From NCBI RefSeq assembly GCF_900185725.1, contig NZ_FYAU01000036.1, forward strand, positions 434,001-498,000: DNA of 64,000 bases. Reading direction: 5' to 3'. Under the pieces are notes generated by a model. It did no database searches. It had not been told where the DNA came from and saw only the letters and a program-made list of their open reading frames with translations. The translations under genes and the position numbers were made by a program. The DNA is from Stappia sp. TSB10P1A. GTDB taxonomy: Bacteria; Pseudomonadota; Alphaproteobacteria; Rhizobiales; Stappiaceae. This document shows positions 54,439-63,979 of the stretch, piece by piece. Numbering within the stretch: the first letter of the stretch is position 1; the number at the start of each line of letters is the position of its first letter.

Positions 54439-55281
54439 ATGGTGCTTTCCCCGCTCGTCTCGACCCAGTGGCTGGCCGACAAGATCGCCTCGCCGGACCT
54501 TGTCGTCGTCAATGCCTGGCTGCCGCCGGTCGGCCAGCCGGACGTGCCGCCGGAATATCCGCAAGGCCATATCCCCGGCGCGGTGTTCTTCGACGTCAAC
54601 GCCATCGCCGACACCACCAGCGATCTGCCGCACATGCTGCCGCCCGCCCATGTCTTCTCCTCGATGATGCGGCGCATGGGCATCGGCGACGGCCAGACCA
54701 TCGTCGTCTATGACGGCGTCGGGCTCTATTCCGCCGCCCGCGTGTGGTGGATGTTCCGCGCCATGGGCGTCGAACAGGTCTTCGTGCTCGACGGCGGCCT
54801 GCCCAAGTGGCAGGCGGAAGGCCGCCCGGTCGAGGATGGCGCCCCCGCCCCGCGCGGCGAGCGCCACTTCACCGCCCGCCTCAACAACGGCCTCGTCGCC
54901 GATCTCGACAAGGTGGCGCAGGCACTGAAGAGCGGCCAGCAGGTGCTCGACGCGCGCTCGCGCGGCCGCTTCGCCGGCACCGATCCGGAGCCGCGCGCAG
55001 GGCTGCGCGGCGGCCACATGCCCGGCGCGCGGAACCTGCCCTTCACCGAGCTGATGGAGGACGGCCGCCTGCGCCCGGCCGAGGAGCTTGCCGCCGCCTT
55101 CGACGCGGCCGGCATCGACCGCTCGCGCCCCGTCATCACCAGTTGCGGCTCCGGCGTCACCGCGGCGATCCTGTCGCTGGCGCTCGCCCTTACCGGACAT
55201 GACCGCTCCGCCGTCTATGACGGATCCTGGACCGAATGGGGCGGGCGCGAGGACACGCCTGTCGCCACCGGCGAGGACTGA
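54439..55281 (+). CDS. sseA: 3-mercaptopyruvate sulfurtransferase (rhodanese tandem)
   Basis: 280 residues with two rhodanese modules. The N-terminal, inactive one has 'YPQGHIPGAVFFDVNAIAD'. The C-terminal one has active-site C236 in 'VITSCGSGVTAAILSLAL', where CGSGVTA is the mercaptopyruvate-type loop rather than the thiosulfate-type. The ending 'YDGSWTEWGGREDTPVATG' is diagnostic. It converts 3-mercaptopyruvate from cysteine to pyruvate and persulfide. Chosen start ATG 54439 (MVLSPLVSTQWL) over longer open-frame starts at 54259. It sits in a sulfur/one-carbon neighbourhood (cysK upstream, fhs downstream). Confidence 0.94.
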   Translation: MVLSPLVSTQWLADKIASPDLVVVNAWLPPVGQPDVPPEYPQGHIPGAVFFDVNAIADTTSDLPHMLPPAHVFSSMMRRMGIGDGQTIVVYDGVGLYSAARVWWMFRAMGVEQVFVLDGGLPKWQAEGRPVEDGAPAPRGERHFTARLNNGLVADLDKVAQALKSGQQVLDARSRGRFAGTDPEPRAGLRGGHMPGARNLPFTELMEDGRLRPAEELAAAFDAAGIDRSRPVITSCGSGVTAAILSLALALTGHDRSAVYDGSWTEWGGREDTPVATGED

Positions 55282-55435
55282 CAAGACCCCATTTCACCCG
55301 CAGGACGACGATTGCGCGATGCCGACATGTCGGATCGCAAACAGTCGGCCCTGCCCTCAGCCTCTAGGATCGGCTTTCCAAATCGAACGATAGACGGCGG
55401 CAGATCAACGACCGCCCGGGAGAGGACAGTTTGCC

Positions 55436-57106
55436 ATGGCCAGTGATATCGAGATTGCCCGCGCCGCCAAGATGAAGCCGATCGCCGAGATCGGCGCGAA
55501 GCTCGACATTCCGGCGGAGGCGCTGGAAAGCTACGGATCGACCAAGGCCAAGGTCCGCTCCGACTTCATTTCCGGCCTTGCGGACCGGCCCGACGGCAAG
55601 CTGGTGCTGGTCACCGCGATCAACCCGACGCCGGCCGGCGAGGGCAAGACCACGACCACGGTCGGCCTTGGCGACGGGCTCAACCGTATCGGCAAGCGCG
55701 CGGCGATCTGCCTGCGTGAGCCTTCGCTCGGCCCCTGCTTCGGCATGAAGGGGGGCGCGGCCGGCGGCGGCTATGCCCAGGTCGTGCCGATGGAGGACAT
55801 CAACCTCCACTTCACCGGCGACTTCCACGCCATCACCTCGGCCCACAACCTGCTCTCGGCGCTGATCGACAACCACATCTACTGGGGCAACGCGCTCGGC
55901 CTCGACACCCGACGCATCACCTGGCGCCGGGTGATGGACATGAACGACCGGGCGCTGCGCCAGATCGTCGCCTCGCTCGGCGGCGTCGCCAACGGCTTCC
56001 CGCGCGAGGCCGGCTTCGACATCACCGTCGCCTCGGAGATCATGGCGATCCTCTGCCTTGCCCGCGATCTCGCCGACCTGCAGACGCGGCTCGGCGCCAT
56101 CATCGTCGGCTATCGCCGCGACCGCAGCGCCGTCACCGCGCGCGATCTTGAAGCGGACGGCGCCATGACCGTGCTGCTCAAGGAGGCGATGCAGCCGAAC
56201 CTCGTGCAGACGCTGGAGAACAACCCGGCCTTCGTGCATGGCGGCCCCTTCGCCAATATCGCCCATGGCTGCAACTCGGTGATCGCCACCAAGACCGCCT
56301 TGAAGCTCGCCGACTATGTGGTCACCGAGGCCGGCTTCGGCGCCGATCTCGGCGCGGAGAAATTCTTCGACATCAAGTGCCGCAAGGCGGGCCTCAAGCC
56401 GGACGCTGCGGTCATCGTCGCCACCGTCAGAGCGCTGAAGATGAACGGCGGCGTTGGCCGCGAGGCGCTGGGTGAGGAGAATGTCGAGGCGCTTGTGCGC
56501 GGCTGCGTCAATCTCGGCCGCCACATCGAGAACGTGAAGAGCTTCGGCCTGCCGGTGGTCGTCGCCATCAACCACTTCGTCAGCGATACGGATGCCGAGA
56601 TCGCCGCGCTCCAGGCCTATGCCGCCGAGCAGGGCGTCGAGGCGGTGCTGTGCCGCCACTGGGCTGACGGTTCCAAGGGCACCGAGGACCTTGCCCGCAA
56701 GGTGGTCGAGCTGGTCGAGGGCGGCAGTCCCAATTTCGCGCCGATCTATCCGGACGAGATGCCGCTGCTTCAGAAGATCGAGACCATCGCCCGCAAGATC
56801 TACCGCGCCGAGGGGATCGCCGCCGACAAGCAGGTGGTCGAGCAGCTCGCGCGCTGGGAGGCGGACGGCTTCGGCCATCTGCCGGTCTGCATGGCCAAGA
56901 CGCAATATTCCTTCTCCGCCGACCCCACCTTGCGCGGTGCGCCGACCGGCCACATCGTGCCGGTGCGCGAGGTGCGCCTTTCGGCCGGCGCCGGCTTCGT
57001 CGTGGCGATCTGCGGCGAGATCATGACCATGCCCGGCCTGCCCAAGGTGCCGTCGGCCAACCACATCCGCCTCGACGCGAACGGCCAGATCGAAGGACTG
57101 TTCTAG
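55436..57106 (+). CDS. fhs: Formate-tetrahydrofolate ligase
   Basis: ATP-dependent synthesis of 10-formyl-THF from formate, 556 residues, the family's usual length. Blocks: P-loop-like '[18 protein letters not shown]' (65-82), '[40 protein letters not shown]' (in pieces), '[20 protein letters not shown]', '[20 protein letters not shown]', '[16 protein letters not shown]' and '[10 protein letters not shown]'-type '[18 protein letters not shown]'. It could feed purine synthesis or take up formate released by demethylation; a corrinoid protein gene lies 4.7 kb downstream, but no direct link is shown. Confidence 0.97.
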   Translation: MASDIEIARAAKMKPIAEIGAKLDIPAEALESYGSTKAKVRSDFISGLADRPDGKLVLVTAINPTPAGEGKTTTTVGLGDGLNRIGKRAAICLREPSLGPCFGMKGGAAGGGYAQVVPMEDINLHFTGDFHAITSAHNLLSALIDNHIYWGNALGLDTRRITWRRVMDMNDRALRQIVASLGGVANGFPREAGFDITVASEIMAILCLARDLADLQTRLGAIIVGYRRDRSAVTARDLEADGAMTVLLKEAMQPNLVQTLENNPAFVHGGPFANIAHGCNSVIATKTALKLADYVVTEAGFGADLGAEKFFDIKCRKAGLKPDAAVIVATVRALKMNGGVGREALGEENVEALVRGCVNLGRHIENVKSFGLPVVVAINHFVSDTDAEIAALQAYAAEQGVEAVLCRHWADGSKGTEDLARKVVELVEGGSPNFAPIYPDEMPLLQKIETIARKIYRAEGIAADKQVVEQLARWEADGFGHLPVCMAKTQYSFSADPTLRGAPTGHIVPVREVRLSAGAGFVVAICGEIMTMPGLPKVPSANHIRLDANGQIEGLF

Positions 57107-57586
57107 GCGCCGCGCCACGCCACGACGCTGCGGCGAAGGCACACTCACCCCTCCTTTCGTCCTCCCGGACGGCGCGCAGCGCCGAGCCGGGATCGGCGAG
57201 CCGGGGCGGCCGCGGAAGCGCTCCCGAAAGATGCCACCACCGCCGTGCCTCCCCGGTCCCGGATCTCGCGATGCTCGTCCGGGAAGACGCGGGGAGGGGC
57301 ATATGCGACAGGAACGGCGGCGAGGACACGCCGCCTCGCCCCGCCCCCTCCGCCTGTCGTCCCTCCCAAGCCCCATCCCCTCCGCCTGTCGTCCCGGTTT
57401 CGGCGTAGCCGAAGACCGGGACCTAGTAACCACAGGCCGCGCGCCTCCGGCCGTGACGTTGCCGTGCGGAAGCATCGCCTGAGGCTTCACCACAACCGCC
57501 AGCGGATACTGGATGCCTGCCTTCGCAGGCATGACAGCCAGAGCGGGCGCCGTTCTTCGAACAAGACTGTTTCGGAGGATTGCGTG
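57107..57586. repeat. Intergenic mosaic of palindromic repeat units (second copy region)
   Basis: 480 bases without a gene. Units seen are CCCGGACGGCGCGCAGCG with GAGCCGGG (about 57166-57190), GTCCCGGT...ACCGGGAC with inner TTCGGC/GCCGAA (57391-57422), and a perfect hairpin ATGCCTGC-CTTC-GCAGGCAT (57513-57532) in the phrase ACTGGATGCCTGCCTTCGC. These echo the mosaic at 7459-7935. The hairpin also looks like the widespread intergenic 'ggatgcctgccttcgcaggcatgac' type element. Some could act as terminators of fhs. Confidence 0.75.
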
Positions 57587-58015
57587 TCAGTGCATGGACA
57601 CTTGGATGCGGTTCCACAGGTTGATCATCGCGACCGTCGCGGTCAGGGCGCTGATCTCCGCCTCGCTGAAGTGCTCGCGCAGCCCGGCGCGCAAGGGGCC
57701 GTAGTCGGTCTTGCCGTCGAGTTGGGTCAGCGCCTCAGTCCAGGCGAGCGCGGCCCGTTCCTTCGCGGTAAAATCGCTGACATGCCGCCACACCGTCAGG
57801 CGGTCGAGACGGTCGTTGGTTTCCCCGTCCTCGCGCGCTTCCCTCGTATGCATCTTGACGCAATAGGCGCAGCCGTTGAGCTGCGAGGCGCGAAGCTGCA
57901 CCAGATGATGCAGCATCCGGTCGAGGCCGTGCCCGTCGATGGCCCCGTGGACATTCTCCAGTGCCCCGAAGACATCGGGGACGTTCTTGTAGTGGTTTAC
58001 CGGCTTGGCCGTCAT
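57587..58015 (-). CDS. Carboxymuconolactone decarboxylase family (AhpD-like) protein
   Basis: 142 residues from ATG 58015 (GGAGCGGACT upstream); ATG 58027 would add MERT. The AhpD-type redox motif is 'QLNGCAYCVKMHTREAR' with C49, C52 and H56 and nearby acids. The rest is helical ('RLDRLTVWRHVSDFTAKERAALAWTEALT' in pieces, 'ATVAMINLWNRIQVSM'). Such proteins are peroxidase-like or disulfide reductases; the true decarboxylases lack the CxxC. It may be the end of a minus-strand unit with the MFS/wrbA-remnant genes, though 115 bases separate them. Confidence 0.9.
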   Translation of the reverse strand: MTAKPVNHYKNVPDVFGALENVHGAIDGHGLDRMLHHLVQLRASQLNGCAYCVKMHTREAREDGETNDRLDRLTVWRHVSDFTAKERAALAWTEALTQLDGKTDYGPLRAGLREHFSEAEISALTATVAMINLWNRIQVSMH

Positions 58016-58130
58016 AGTCCGCTCCATTCGAGTGTTGTATCCCCCTTGACGATTGAGCCGGCCGGTTTGTGACGTCTCCGGTGAAACTCTTCGGCAAGGC
58101 AGAAGCCCTTGCGTCCCGCATCGGCGACGC

Positions 58131-59351
58131 TCATCGGGCTCCTCCGGCCCTCTCGGCAGGCGTTGCGACACGCTGCGCGAAAGCCACCACCACCGCTGTT
58201 CCCAGCACCGCCGCACCGGCAACGATGACGGCGGCCGAGCTCCAGCCGAACCGGTCGATGGCGCTGCCGACGGCGACGGGGCCGAGGATCTGCCCCAGAT
58301 TGTTGCCCTGGACGATCAGGCCGATCACCACGGGCACCAGCGCGGCCGAGGACGCGACGATCGGCGCGGACGACAGCAGCGTTGCCGGGATCAGCCCGCC
58401 GACGGCCGAGAACAGGACGCACAGGAGAAACGTCGCGGGTGCCGGCAGCAGCGGCAGGAAGATGCCGAGGCTCGCCGCGCCCATGATCAGGCAGGCCCCG
58501 ATCAGCAGCGCCGGCCGGCCGACGCCCCGCGACAGCATCACGCCCGCCGTCAGGTTGCCGACGACGTTGACGGCGGAGGCCAGCGCGCTGAGCAGCCCGG
58601 CGGTGCGGTGGGAAACGCCCATCTGCTCCATCAGCAGCACGGGCAGGAAGCTGAACAGCGCGAAGAACATCAGGCTGTAGAGCGCGAAGGTGACGGCAAG
58701 CCCGGCGGCGCCGGCATTGCCGAAGACCGCCGCCGTATCGGCCCGCAGGCGCTGCCACGACCAACCGTGGCGCTCGCCGGAGGCCGGCACGACGAGCGGC
58801 ACCAGCAGGCAGAGCGCCAGGGCAAGCCCGCCGCTCGCCCACCACATCGCCCGCCAGGCGTCGAACATCGGCCCGGCCAGCATCGCCGCCGCCATGCCGA
58901 GCGGCATGAAGCAGCTCCACAGCGCGAAGGCGAGGTCCCGGTCGCCCGGCCGCGCAACGCGCCCGAGAAGCGACGGCGCGGCGACGGTGATCAAGAGGAA
59001 GCCCGCACCCTCCACGATCCGCGAGGCCATCAGCATCGCAAGACCCGCGGACAGCGCCCCGGCTGCCGCGCCCGCAGTCGTGATCAACAGCCCCGCGACC
59101 AGCACGCGGCGCGCGCCCAAGCTGCCGACCAGCGCCCCGGTCGGGATGCCCCCGACCAGCCCGATCAGGGCGAAGACGCCGGTCAGCCAGCCGAGCGCCG
59201 AAAGCCCGATGCCGAGATCGCCTTCCAGCAGGGGCGCGGCGATGGGCGCCTTGCCCACCTGCAGCGCCGCGACGATCCCGGCCCCGACGATCAGGCCGAC
59301 GGCCGCCCATCTGGTGGAGGACGGCTCCGGCCTTGCAGCGGCGGCCGTCAC
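58131..59351 (-). CDS. MFS transporter downstream of a wrbA remnant
   Basis: 406-residue, 12-helix carrier of the MFS_1 type. '[26 protein letters not shown]' carries the motif-A loop, '[21 protein letters not shown]' is in the first half, and '[24 protein letters not shown]' lies near the end. The start is GTG 59351, which overlaps the stop of the upstream wrbA remnant as GTGA, so translation probably depends on that short ORF. The divergent LysR gene likely controls the pair. The substrate is unknown. Confidence 0.87.
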   Translation of the reverse strand: MTAAAARPEPSSTRWAAVGLIVGAGIVAALQVGKAPIAAPLLEGDLGIGLSALGWLTGVFALIGLVGGIPTGALVGSLGARRVLVAGLLITTAGAAAGALSAGLAMLMASRIVEGAGFLLITVAAPSLLGRVARPGDRDLAFALWSCFMPLGMAAAMLAGPMFDAWRAMWWASGGLALALCLLVPLVVPASGERHGWSWQRLRADTAAVFGNAGAAGLAVTFALYSLMFFALFSFLPVLLMEQMGVSHRTAGLLSALASAVNVVGNLTAGVMLSRGVGRPALLIGACLIMGAASLGIFLPLLPAPATFLLCVLFSAVGGLIPATLLSSAPIVASSAALVPVVIGLIVQGNNLGQILGPVAVGSAIDRFGWSSAAVIVAGAAVLGTAVVVAFAQRVATPAERAGGAR

Positions 59352-59497
59352 GCCGCCCTGCCCTGCCGGCCGGCGGCGAGCGCCAGCGCGATCTCGGCGA
59401 CATGCCGTCCCTGGAAGCGGGCGCCGTCCGCCACCGCTTCGGCCATCGTCTCGATGTGACCATAGGAGGAGGAGTAGAGCACGAGAACCCTGGCCAT
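59348..59497 (-). pseudogene. Internally deleted wrbA-like flavodoxin remnant (49 codons)
   Basis: From ATG 59497 (GAGGTTGAAACG upstream) the product starts [20 protein letters not shown], the classic N-terminus of WrbA NAD(P)H:quinone oxidoreductase. It then jumps at '[21 protein letters not shown]', which matches the WrbA C-terminus (E. coli: IARYQGEYVAGLAVKLNG). About 150 residues, including most of the FMN site, are missing without breaking the frame. It cannot be an active oxidoreductase. It survives with a good ribosome binding site and overlaps the MFS start, so it may persist as a translational leader. Confidence 0.8.
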
Positions 59498-59600
59498 CGT
59501 TTCAACCTCAGGTCTGATTGCGAATGAGGTCGACGTTGCCCGCAAAGTTCGAACGGTTTAAGTGATATAAAATCTATCAACTTGTTCATCTGAATCGATC

Positions 59601-60509
59601 ATGCTCGATGCCCTGACCCTCGACCAGATGCGCACCTTCGTGACGATCGCCGAGAGCGGCAGCTTCCGCGCCGCCGCCCGGAAGCTCTCGCGCGTGCAGT
59701 CGGGGGTGAGCGTCGCCATCGCCAATCTCGAGGCCCAGCTCGGCGTCGAGCTGTTCGACCGCTCGGGCCACCGTCCCGTCCTGACGCCCCAGGGCCGGGC
59801 GCTGCTCGGCAATGCGCGCGACATCATCGTGCGCGTCGATGCCTTGCGGGCGAAGGCGCGCGGCTATGCGCAAGGGGTCGAGACGGAGCTCACGGTGGCG
59901 GTCGACACGCTCTATCCGCAGCAGCAGGTCGGCCGGGCGATCTCGCGGATGCGGCAGGACTTTCCCTCGGTGTCCGTGCGGGTGCAGGTCGAGCCGCTCG
60001 GCGGACCGCTCGACGCGCTGAAGCAGAAGCGCTGCGCCCTCTCCGTCATGGTCGGCGAGGATTTTCGCGATGCCCGCATCCGCTTCGATGCCCTGACCTC
60101 GATCACGCAGGTTGCCGTCGTCGCCACGGCGCATCCGCTCGCCCATGGGGAGCCCGGCCGCCCGCTGGAGGTGCTGGATCTTGCCGACCATCTCCAGATC
60201 GTGCTGTCGGACCCCTCCTCCATCTCGGAAGGGCGCGACTTCGGCGTGCTCTCGCCGCAGACCTGCCGGGTCAACACCCAGGACGCCAAGCACAGCCTGA
60301 TCCTCGGCGGCGCGGGATGGGGGCGCCTGCCCTCCTGGCTGGTGGAGCGGGACATCGAGCAGGGCCGCCTCGTGCGGCTCAATGTCGGCGCGCTGGGACG
60401 CGGCGGCGAAATCGCGTCGGAGGCCTATGTCGCCCATCGGCTGGACGAGGCGATGGGCCCGGCGGCAAGACGCCTTGCGGATCTGCTCATCGAACTGGAC
60501 GGCGCCTGA
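59601..60509 (+). CDS. LysR family regulator divergent from wrbA-remnant/MFS genes
   Basis: 302 residues. The HTH is at about 6-60: 'TLDQMRTFVTIAESGSFRAAARKLSRVQSGVSVAIANLEAQLGVELFDRSGHRP' (ends given). The effector domain runs from 'ELTVAVDTLYPQQQVGRAI' to the C-terminus. ATG 59601 has no strong Shine-Dalgarno sequence. The 103-base gap to the wrbA remnant is AT-rich (about 59550-59590) and should carry both promoters and the LysR site. Its genuine target may once have been an intact quinone reductase. Confidence 0.92.
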   Translation: MLDALTLDQMRTFVTIAESGSFRAAARKLSRVQSGVSVAIANLEAQLGVELFDRSGHRPVLTPQGRALLGNARDIIVRVDALRAKARGYAQGVETELTVAVDTLYPQQQVGRAISRMRQDFPSVSVRVQVEPLGGPLDALKQKRCALSVMVGEDFRDARIRFDALTSITQVAVVATAHPLAHGEPGRPLEVLDLADHLQIVLSDPSSISEGRDFGVLSPQTCRVNTQDAKHSLILGGAGWGRLPSWLVERDIEQGRLVRLNVGALGRGGEIASEAYVAHRLDEAMGPAARRLADLLIELDGA

Positions 60510-60587
60510 GGCGGGACGGCGGCATCACGCCTGGCCGGAATGCTGCCAAGGAGGGGCAGGCGCGAAGGGGGCAGCGGCGGACAGCCC

Positions 60588-61655
60588 CTACCCGGCGAGG
60601 CTTGCCGCGACGACGAGGTCGGCGGCGGCCGGAGAGCAGGCGATCGGCGTGTCGTGCAGGATGGCGAGCCGCGTCAGCGCCATCAGGTCGACATCGCTGG
60701 AATGGTGGCCATGCGGATCGGCGAAGAAGATCACCGCGTCCAGCTCGCCGGTGGCGATCAGCGCGCCGAGCTGCTGGTCGCCGCCATGCGAGCCGCGCTG
60801 CAGCCGCTGGATCGCAAGCCCCGGCACCGCCTCCAGCAGCATGGCGCCGGTGCCGCCGGTCGCCACCAGCTTCTGCCGGCGCAGCACCTGCGCATGCCGG
60901 CCGACCCAGGCGCGCAGATGCGCCTTGCGGGCATTGTGGGCGACCAGCGCGATGCGGCGCGGCGCGGTGGAGCGGCGGCGCGCCTCCAGCGTCAGCGACA
61001 GGATCGCTCGCACCTGCGCGGCAAGGCCGGCTTCGGGCGCCGCGAACTGGCCCTTCAGCGCCGCCGTGCCGACGGTGAAGCCGGCAGCCCCCGCCTCCGC
61101 CACCTCGACGATGCGCGCCGCCCGGTCGATGCTGCCGGCCATGATCACCGGCTTGTCGCAGGCGGAGCAGACGCTGCGCATCAGGGCCGGCACGTCGCCG
61201 GCGAAGCGATAGGCGAGCAGGTCCAGCCCGTGCACGCTCTCCAGCTCGGCGAGCGCGCGGGCGCTTGCCGTGATGCTCTCGATGGTTCCGGCCAAGACGC
61301 TCGGATGGCCGACGATCTCGCCGGGAAAGGGATAGTAGCGGATCGGATGCGCCTTCAGGAGCGGCGCCACCTCGGCCGGCCGCGTGCCGCCGAGCAGGCA
61401 GTCGACTTCGAGGCCGATGGCCGCGCGGGCCGAGCGCAACTCGCTCTGCGCATCGAGGCTCACCACCTCCAGATAGACCCGCCCGCCGGCGGCGCGGATG
61501 TCGCGGGCGAGCCCCCGCAGCTCCTCGAAGGGCAGGCCGACATCCTTGAAGCCGATATGCCGTGCACCGCCCGCCAGCACCTCGTCCAGCCGGCTTCGGG
61601 CATCGGGGACGGTGCTGTCGTCCTCCGTCAGCATGAAGATGAAATCGAAGGCCAT
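60588..61655 (-). CDS. Fusion: phosphate-binding TIM-barrel-like domain + methylglyoxal synthase-like domain
   Basis: 355 residues from ATG 61655 (AGGGGACCGGCGCC upstream). Residues about 1-235 look like a TIM barrel: 'GARHIGFKDVGLPFEELRGLA', 'YYPFPGEIVGHPSVLAG', and the phosphate-loop-like 'PVIMAGSIDRAARI' then 'GAAGFTVGTAALKG'. I cannot name this domain. Residues about 240-355 align with methylglyoxal synthase: 'IALVAHNARKAHLRAW' (E. coli H19 kept, D20 changed to N), 'ATGGTGAML', 'GGDQQLGALIATGELDAVIFFADP' (D71 and D91 kept) and 'SSDVDLMALTRLA' (D101 kept, but H98 appears to be Ser). Activity on dihydroxyacetone phosphate is therefore plausible but not certain. It is divergent from the corrinoid protein gene. 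Confidence 0.78.
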   Translation of the reverse strand: MAFDFIFMLTEDDSTVPDARSRLDEVLAGGARHIGFKDVGLPFEELRGLARDIRAAGGRVYLEVVSLDAQSELRSARAAIGLEVDCLLGGTRPAEVAPLLKAHPIRYYPFPGEIVGHPSVLAGTIESITASARALAELESVHGLDLLAYRFAGDVPALMRSVCSACDKPVIMAGSIDRAARIVEVAEAGAAGFTVGTAALKGQFAAPEAGLAAQVRAILSLTLEARRRSTAPRRIALVAHNARKAHLRAWVGRHAQVLRRQKLVATGGTGAMLLEAVPGLAIQRLQRGSHGGDQQLGALIATGELDAVIFFADPHGHHSSDVDLMALTRLAILHDTPIACSPAAADLVVAASLAG

Positions 61656-61830
61656 CGGCGCGCCGGTCCCCTTGAAAATCGCGCAGGCGTCCGCGGGACG
61701 CCGGCGCTGTCGCTCCCGCGACTCCGCATGTCGCATTGAAGATATCGACGGGAGGCGGTGCAAACCAGTGTACTGGAAGCAGGCCCGGAAGCGAGCCATG
61801 CCCCCCGAATGCGCAAACGGAGCGCCCGCG

Positions 61831-62538
61831 ATGTCGCAGGAAGACGATCTCGATCTCAGGTCGCTGTCCGACGAGGAACTCGTCGAGCAGATGCATGACG
61901 ATCTCTATGACGGCCTCAAGGACGAAATCGTCGAGGGCGTGGAGATCCTGCTGGAGCGCGGCTGGACGCCCTACCGGATTCTCACCGACGCATTGGTCGA
62001 AGGCATGCGCATCGTCGGCGTCGACTTCCGCGACGGCATTCTCTTCGTGCCGGAAGTGCTGATGTCGGCCAATGCCATGAAGGCCGGCATGGGGCTGCTG
62101 CGCCCGCTGCTTGCCGAGACCGGCGCGCCGAAGGTCGGCAAGATGGTGATCGGCACCGTCAAGGGCGACATCCACGACATCGGCAAGAACCTCGTCTCGA
62201 TGATGATGGAAGGCGCCGGCTTCGAGGTGATCGACATCGGCATCAACAATCCGGTCGAGAACTATCTGGCGGCCATCGAGGAGCACAAGCCGGACATCGT
62301 CGGCATGTCGGCCCTGCTGACCACCACCATGCCCTATATGAAGGTCGTCATCGACACGATGATCGAGAAGGGCATCCGCGACGACTATATCGTCATGGTC
62401 GGCGGTGCGCCGCTGAACGAGGAGTTCAGCCAGGCGGTCGGAGCCGATGCCTATGGGCGCGACGCGGCGGTGACCGTCGAACTCGCCAAGGAGCTGATCG
62501 CGCGCAAGCACAACCAGTTGGTGGCGCGGGCGGGCTGA
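61831..62538 (+). CDS. Corrinoid (B12-binding) methyltransferase subunit, MtbC/MttC type
   Basis: 235-residue methyl-carrier protein. The N-terminal helical cap (about 15-95, 'GWTPYRILTDALVEGMRIVG', 'LFVPEVLMSANAMKAGMGLL') is followed by the B12-binding Rossmann domain with D113-x-H115-x2-G118 in 'GTVKGDIHDIGKNLVSMMM', where His is the lower cobalt ligand. 'MVGGAPLNEEFSQAVGADAYG' closes the site. ATG 61831 (ACGGAGCGC upstream) is chosen; ATG 61798 is in frame. It should shuttle a methyl group from an MttB-type enzyme to tetrahydrofolate, but no such methyltransferase lies in the window. DUF1638 follows 3 bases later. Confidence 0.93.
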   Translation: MSQEDDLDLRSLSDEELVEQMHDDLYDGLKDEIVEGVEILLERGWTPYRILTDALVEGMRIVGVDFRDGILFVPEVLMSANAMKAGMGLLRPLLAETGAPKVGKMVIGTVKGDIHDIGKNLVSMMMEGAGFEVIDIGINNPVENYLAAIEEHKPDIVGMSALLTTTMPYMKVVIDTMIEKGIRDDYIVMVGGAPLNEEFSQAVGADAYGRDAAVTVELAKELIARKHNQLVARAG

Positions 62539-62541
62539 GCC

Positions 62542-63153
62542 ATGCCGGCGGCACCCGCGCCCTTTCGCGAAAAGGTGCTGGTGATCGCCTGCGGGGCGCT
62601 GGCGCGCGAGATCCTCGCCATCATTGACGCCAACGGCCTCACCCATGTGGAGCTGCAATGCCTGCCGGCGCAGCTTCACAACCGCCCGGAGAAGATCCCG
62701 GCCGCCGTGCGCGCCGAGATCCGCAAGCTGCGGCCGCATTACGCCCATATCCTCATCGGCTATGGCGATTGCGGCACCGGCGGGCTGCTCGACACGGTGC
62801 TGGCCGAGGAAGGGGTGGAGCGGATCGAGGGCGCCCATTGCTATGCCTTCTTCGCCGGCCTCGACGCCTTCGACGCGGAAGCCGAGGCCGAGCCCGGCAC
62901 CTTCTATCTCACCGATTTCCTCGCCCGCCATTTCGAGACGCTGGTGATCCGCCCGCTCGGGCTCGACACGCATCCCGAGCTGCGCGACGCCTATTTCGGC
63001 AATTACACCCGCCTGCTCTATCTGGAACAGGCGGCGGATCCGGAAATCGAGGCGCGGGCCCGCGCGGCCGCCGAGCGGCTCGGCCTTGCCTATGCCAAGC
63101 GGGTCACCGGCTACGGCCTGCTGGAAACGCGGCTCACCACGCTCAGTACCTGA
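62542..63153 (+). CDS. DUF1638 domain protein, partner of the corrinoid protein
   Basis: 203 residues matching DUF1638: '[22 protein letters not shown]', '[16 protein letters not shown]', '[25 protein letters not shown]' (in pieces), '[14 protein letters not shown]' and '[16 protein letters not shown]'. The Cys residues in 'YGDCGTGG' and 'AHCYAF' are conserved in the family and suggest a metal or cofactor site. DUF1638 genes commonly accompany corrinoid methyltransferases. The 3-base gap to the corrinoid gene supports one operon. The biochemical role is unproven. Confidence 0.88.
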   Translation: MPAAPAPFREKVLVIACGALAREILAIIDANGLTHVELQCLPAQLHNRPEKIPAAVRAEIRKLRPHYAHILIGYGDCGTGGLLDTVLAEEGVERIEGAHCYAFFAGLDAFDAEAEAEPGTFYLTDFLARHFETLVIRPLGLDTHPELRDAYFGNYTRLLYLEQAADPEIEARARAAAERLGLAYAKRVTGYGLLETRLTTLST

Positions 63154-63331
63154 TCACCGCTTGTTTGCACGCCCCTGTTGCATCCGCGTCCTTGCGCGCC
63201 CTCTCCCGCATGCTAGAAGCGCGGTCCCGGCGGCACGGACGGGTCTGCGTGGCATGAGCCGCAGGACCGGTCCCCTCATCCCATCCAACGGGCCGGAAAG
63301 GGCCCAGCCTCGCGACAGAGGACGACCTCCC

Positions 63332-63979
63332 GTGAGCAATTTTTTCGACAGCCCCTTCAAGGGCAAGCTGCTGAGCGAGCAGGTGACCAATCCCAACATT
63401 TCGGTCGGCCGCTACAGCTATTATTCCGGCTATTACCACGGCCACTCCTTCGACGACTGCGCCCGCTACCTGATGCCCGACCGCGACGATGTCGACCGGC
63501 TGGTCATCGGCAGCTTCTGCTCCATCGGCACCGGTGCCTGCTTCATGATGGCGGGCAACCAGGGCCACCGGATGGACTGGATCTCTACCTTCCCGTTCTT
63601 CTTCATGCCCGAGGAACCGGCCTTCGCGGACGCCGAAAACGCCTACCGCCCGGCGGGCGACACGGTCGTCGGCAATGACGTGTGGATCGGCGCGGAAGCG
63701 ATGATCATGCCCGGCATCCGCATCGGCCACGGCGCGATGATCGGCAGCCGCGCGCTCGTCACCAAGGACGTTCCCCCCTACACCATCGTCGCCGGCAATC
63801 CGGCGCGCGAGATCCGCAAGCGCTTCTCCGACGAGGAGATCGCGATGCTGCTGGAGATGGCGTGGTGGGACTGGCCGATCGAGCGGATCGGCCGCGAGAT
63901 GCACAACCTGTGCTCGGCCGACATCGCCAGGCTGCATGCGCGCTGGACGGCTGAAGCGGCAGGCACGGCCGAGGCCTGA
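63332..63979 (+). CDS. catB: CatB-type xenobiotic (chloramphenicol) O-acetyltransferase
   Basis: 215 residues of left-handed beta-helix acyltransferase. GTG 63332 follows AGAGGACGACCTCCC, and the N-terminus '[20 protein letters not shown]' matches the family exactly, so this start is firm although the frame is open from 63086. Hexapeptide repeats ('[35 protein letters not shown]' region, in pieces) and catalytic His79 in '[11 protein letters not shown]' are present. Chromosomal copies are often not true resistance genes. The position after DUF1638 is probably incidental, because a 178-base gap separates them. Confidence 0.93.
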   Translation: MSNFFDSPFKGKLLSEQVTNPNISVGRYSYYSGYYHGHSFDDCARYLMPDRDDVDRLVIGSFCSIGTGACFMMAGNQGHRMDWISTFPFFFMPEEPAFADAENAYRPAGDTVVGNDVWIGAEAMIMPGIRIGHGAMIGSRALVTKDVPPYTIVAGNPAREIRKRFSDEEIAMLLEMAWWDWPIERIGREMHNLCSADIARLHARWTAEAAGTAEA

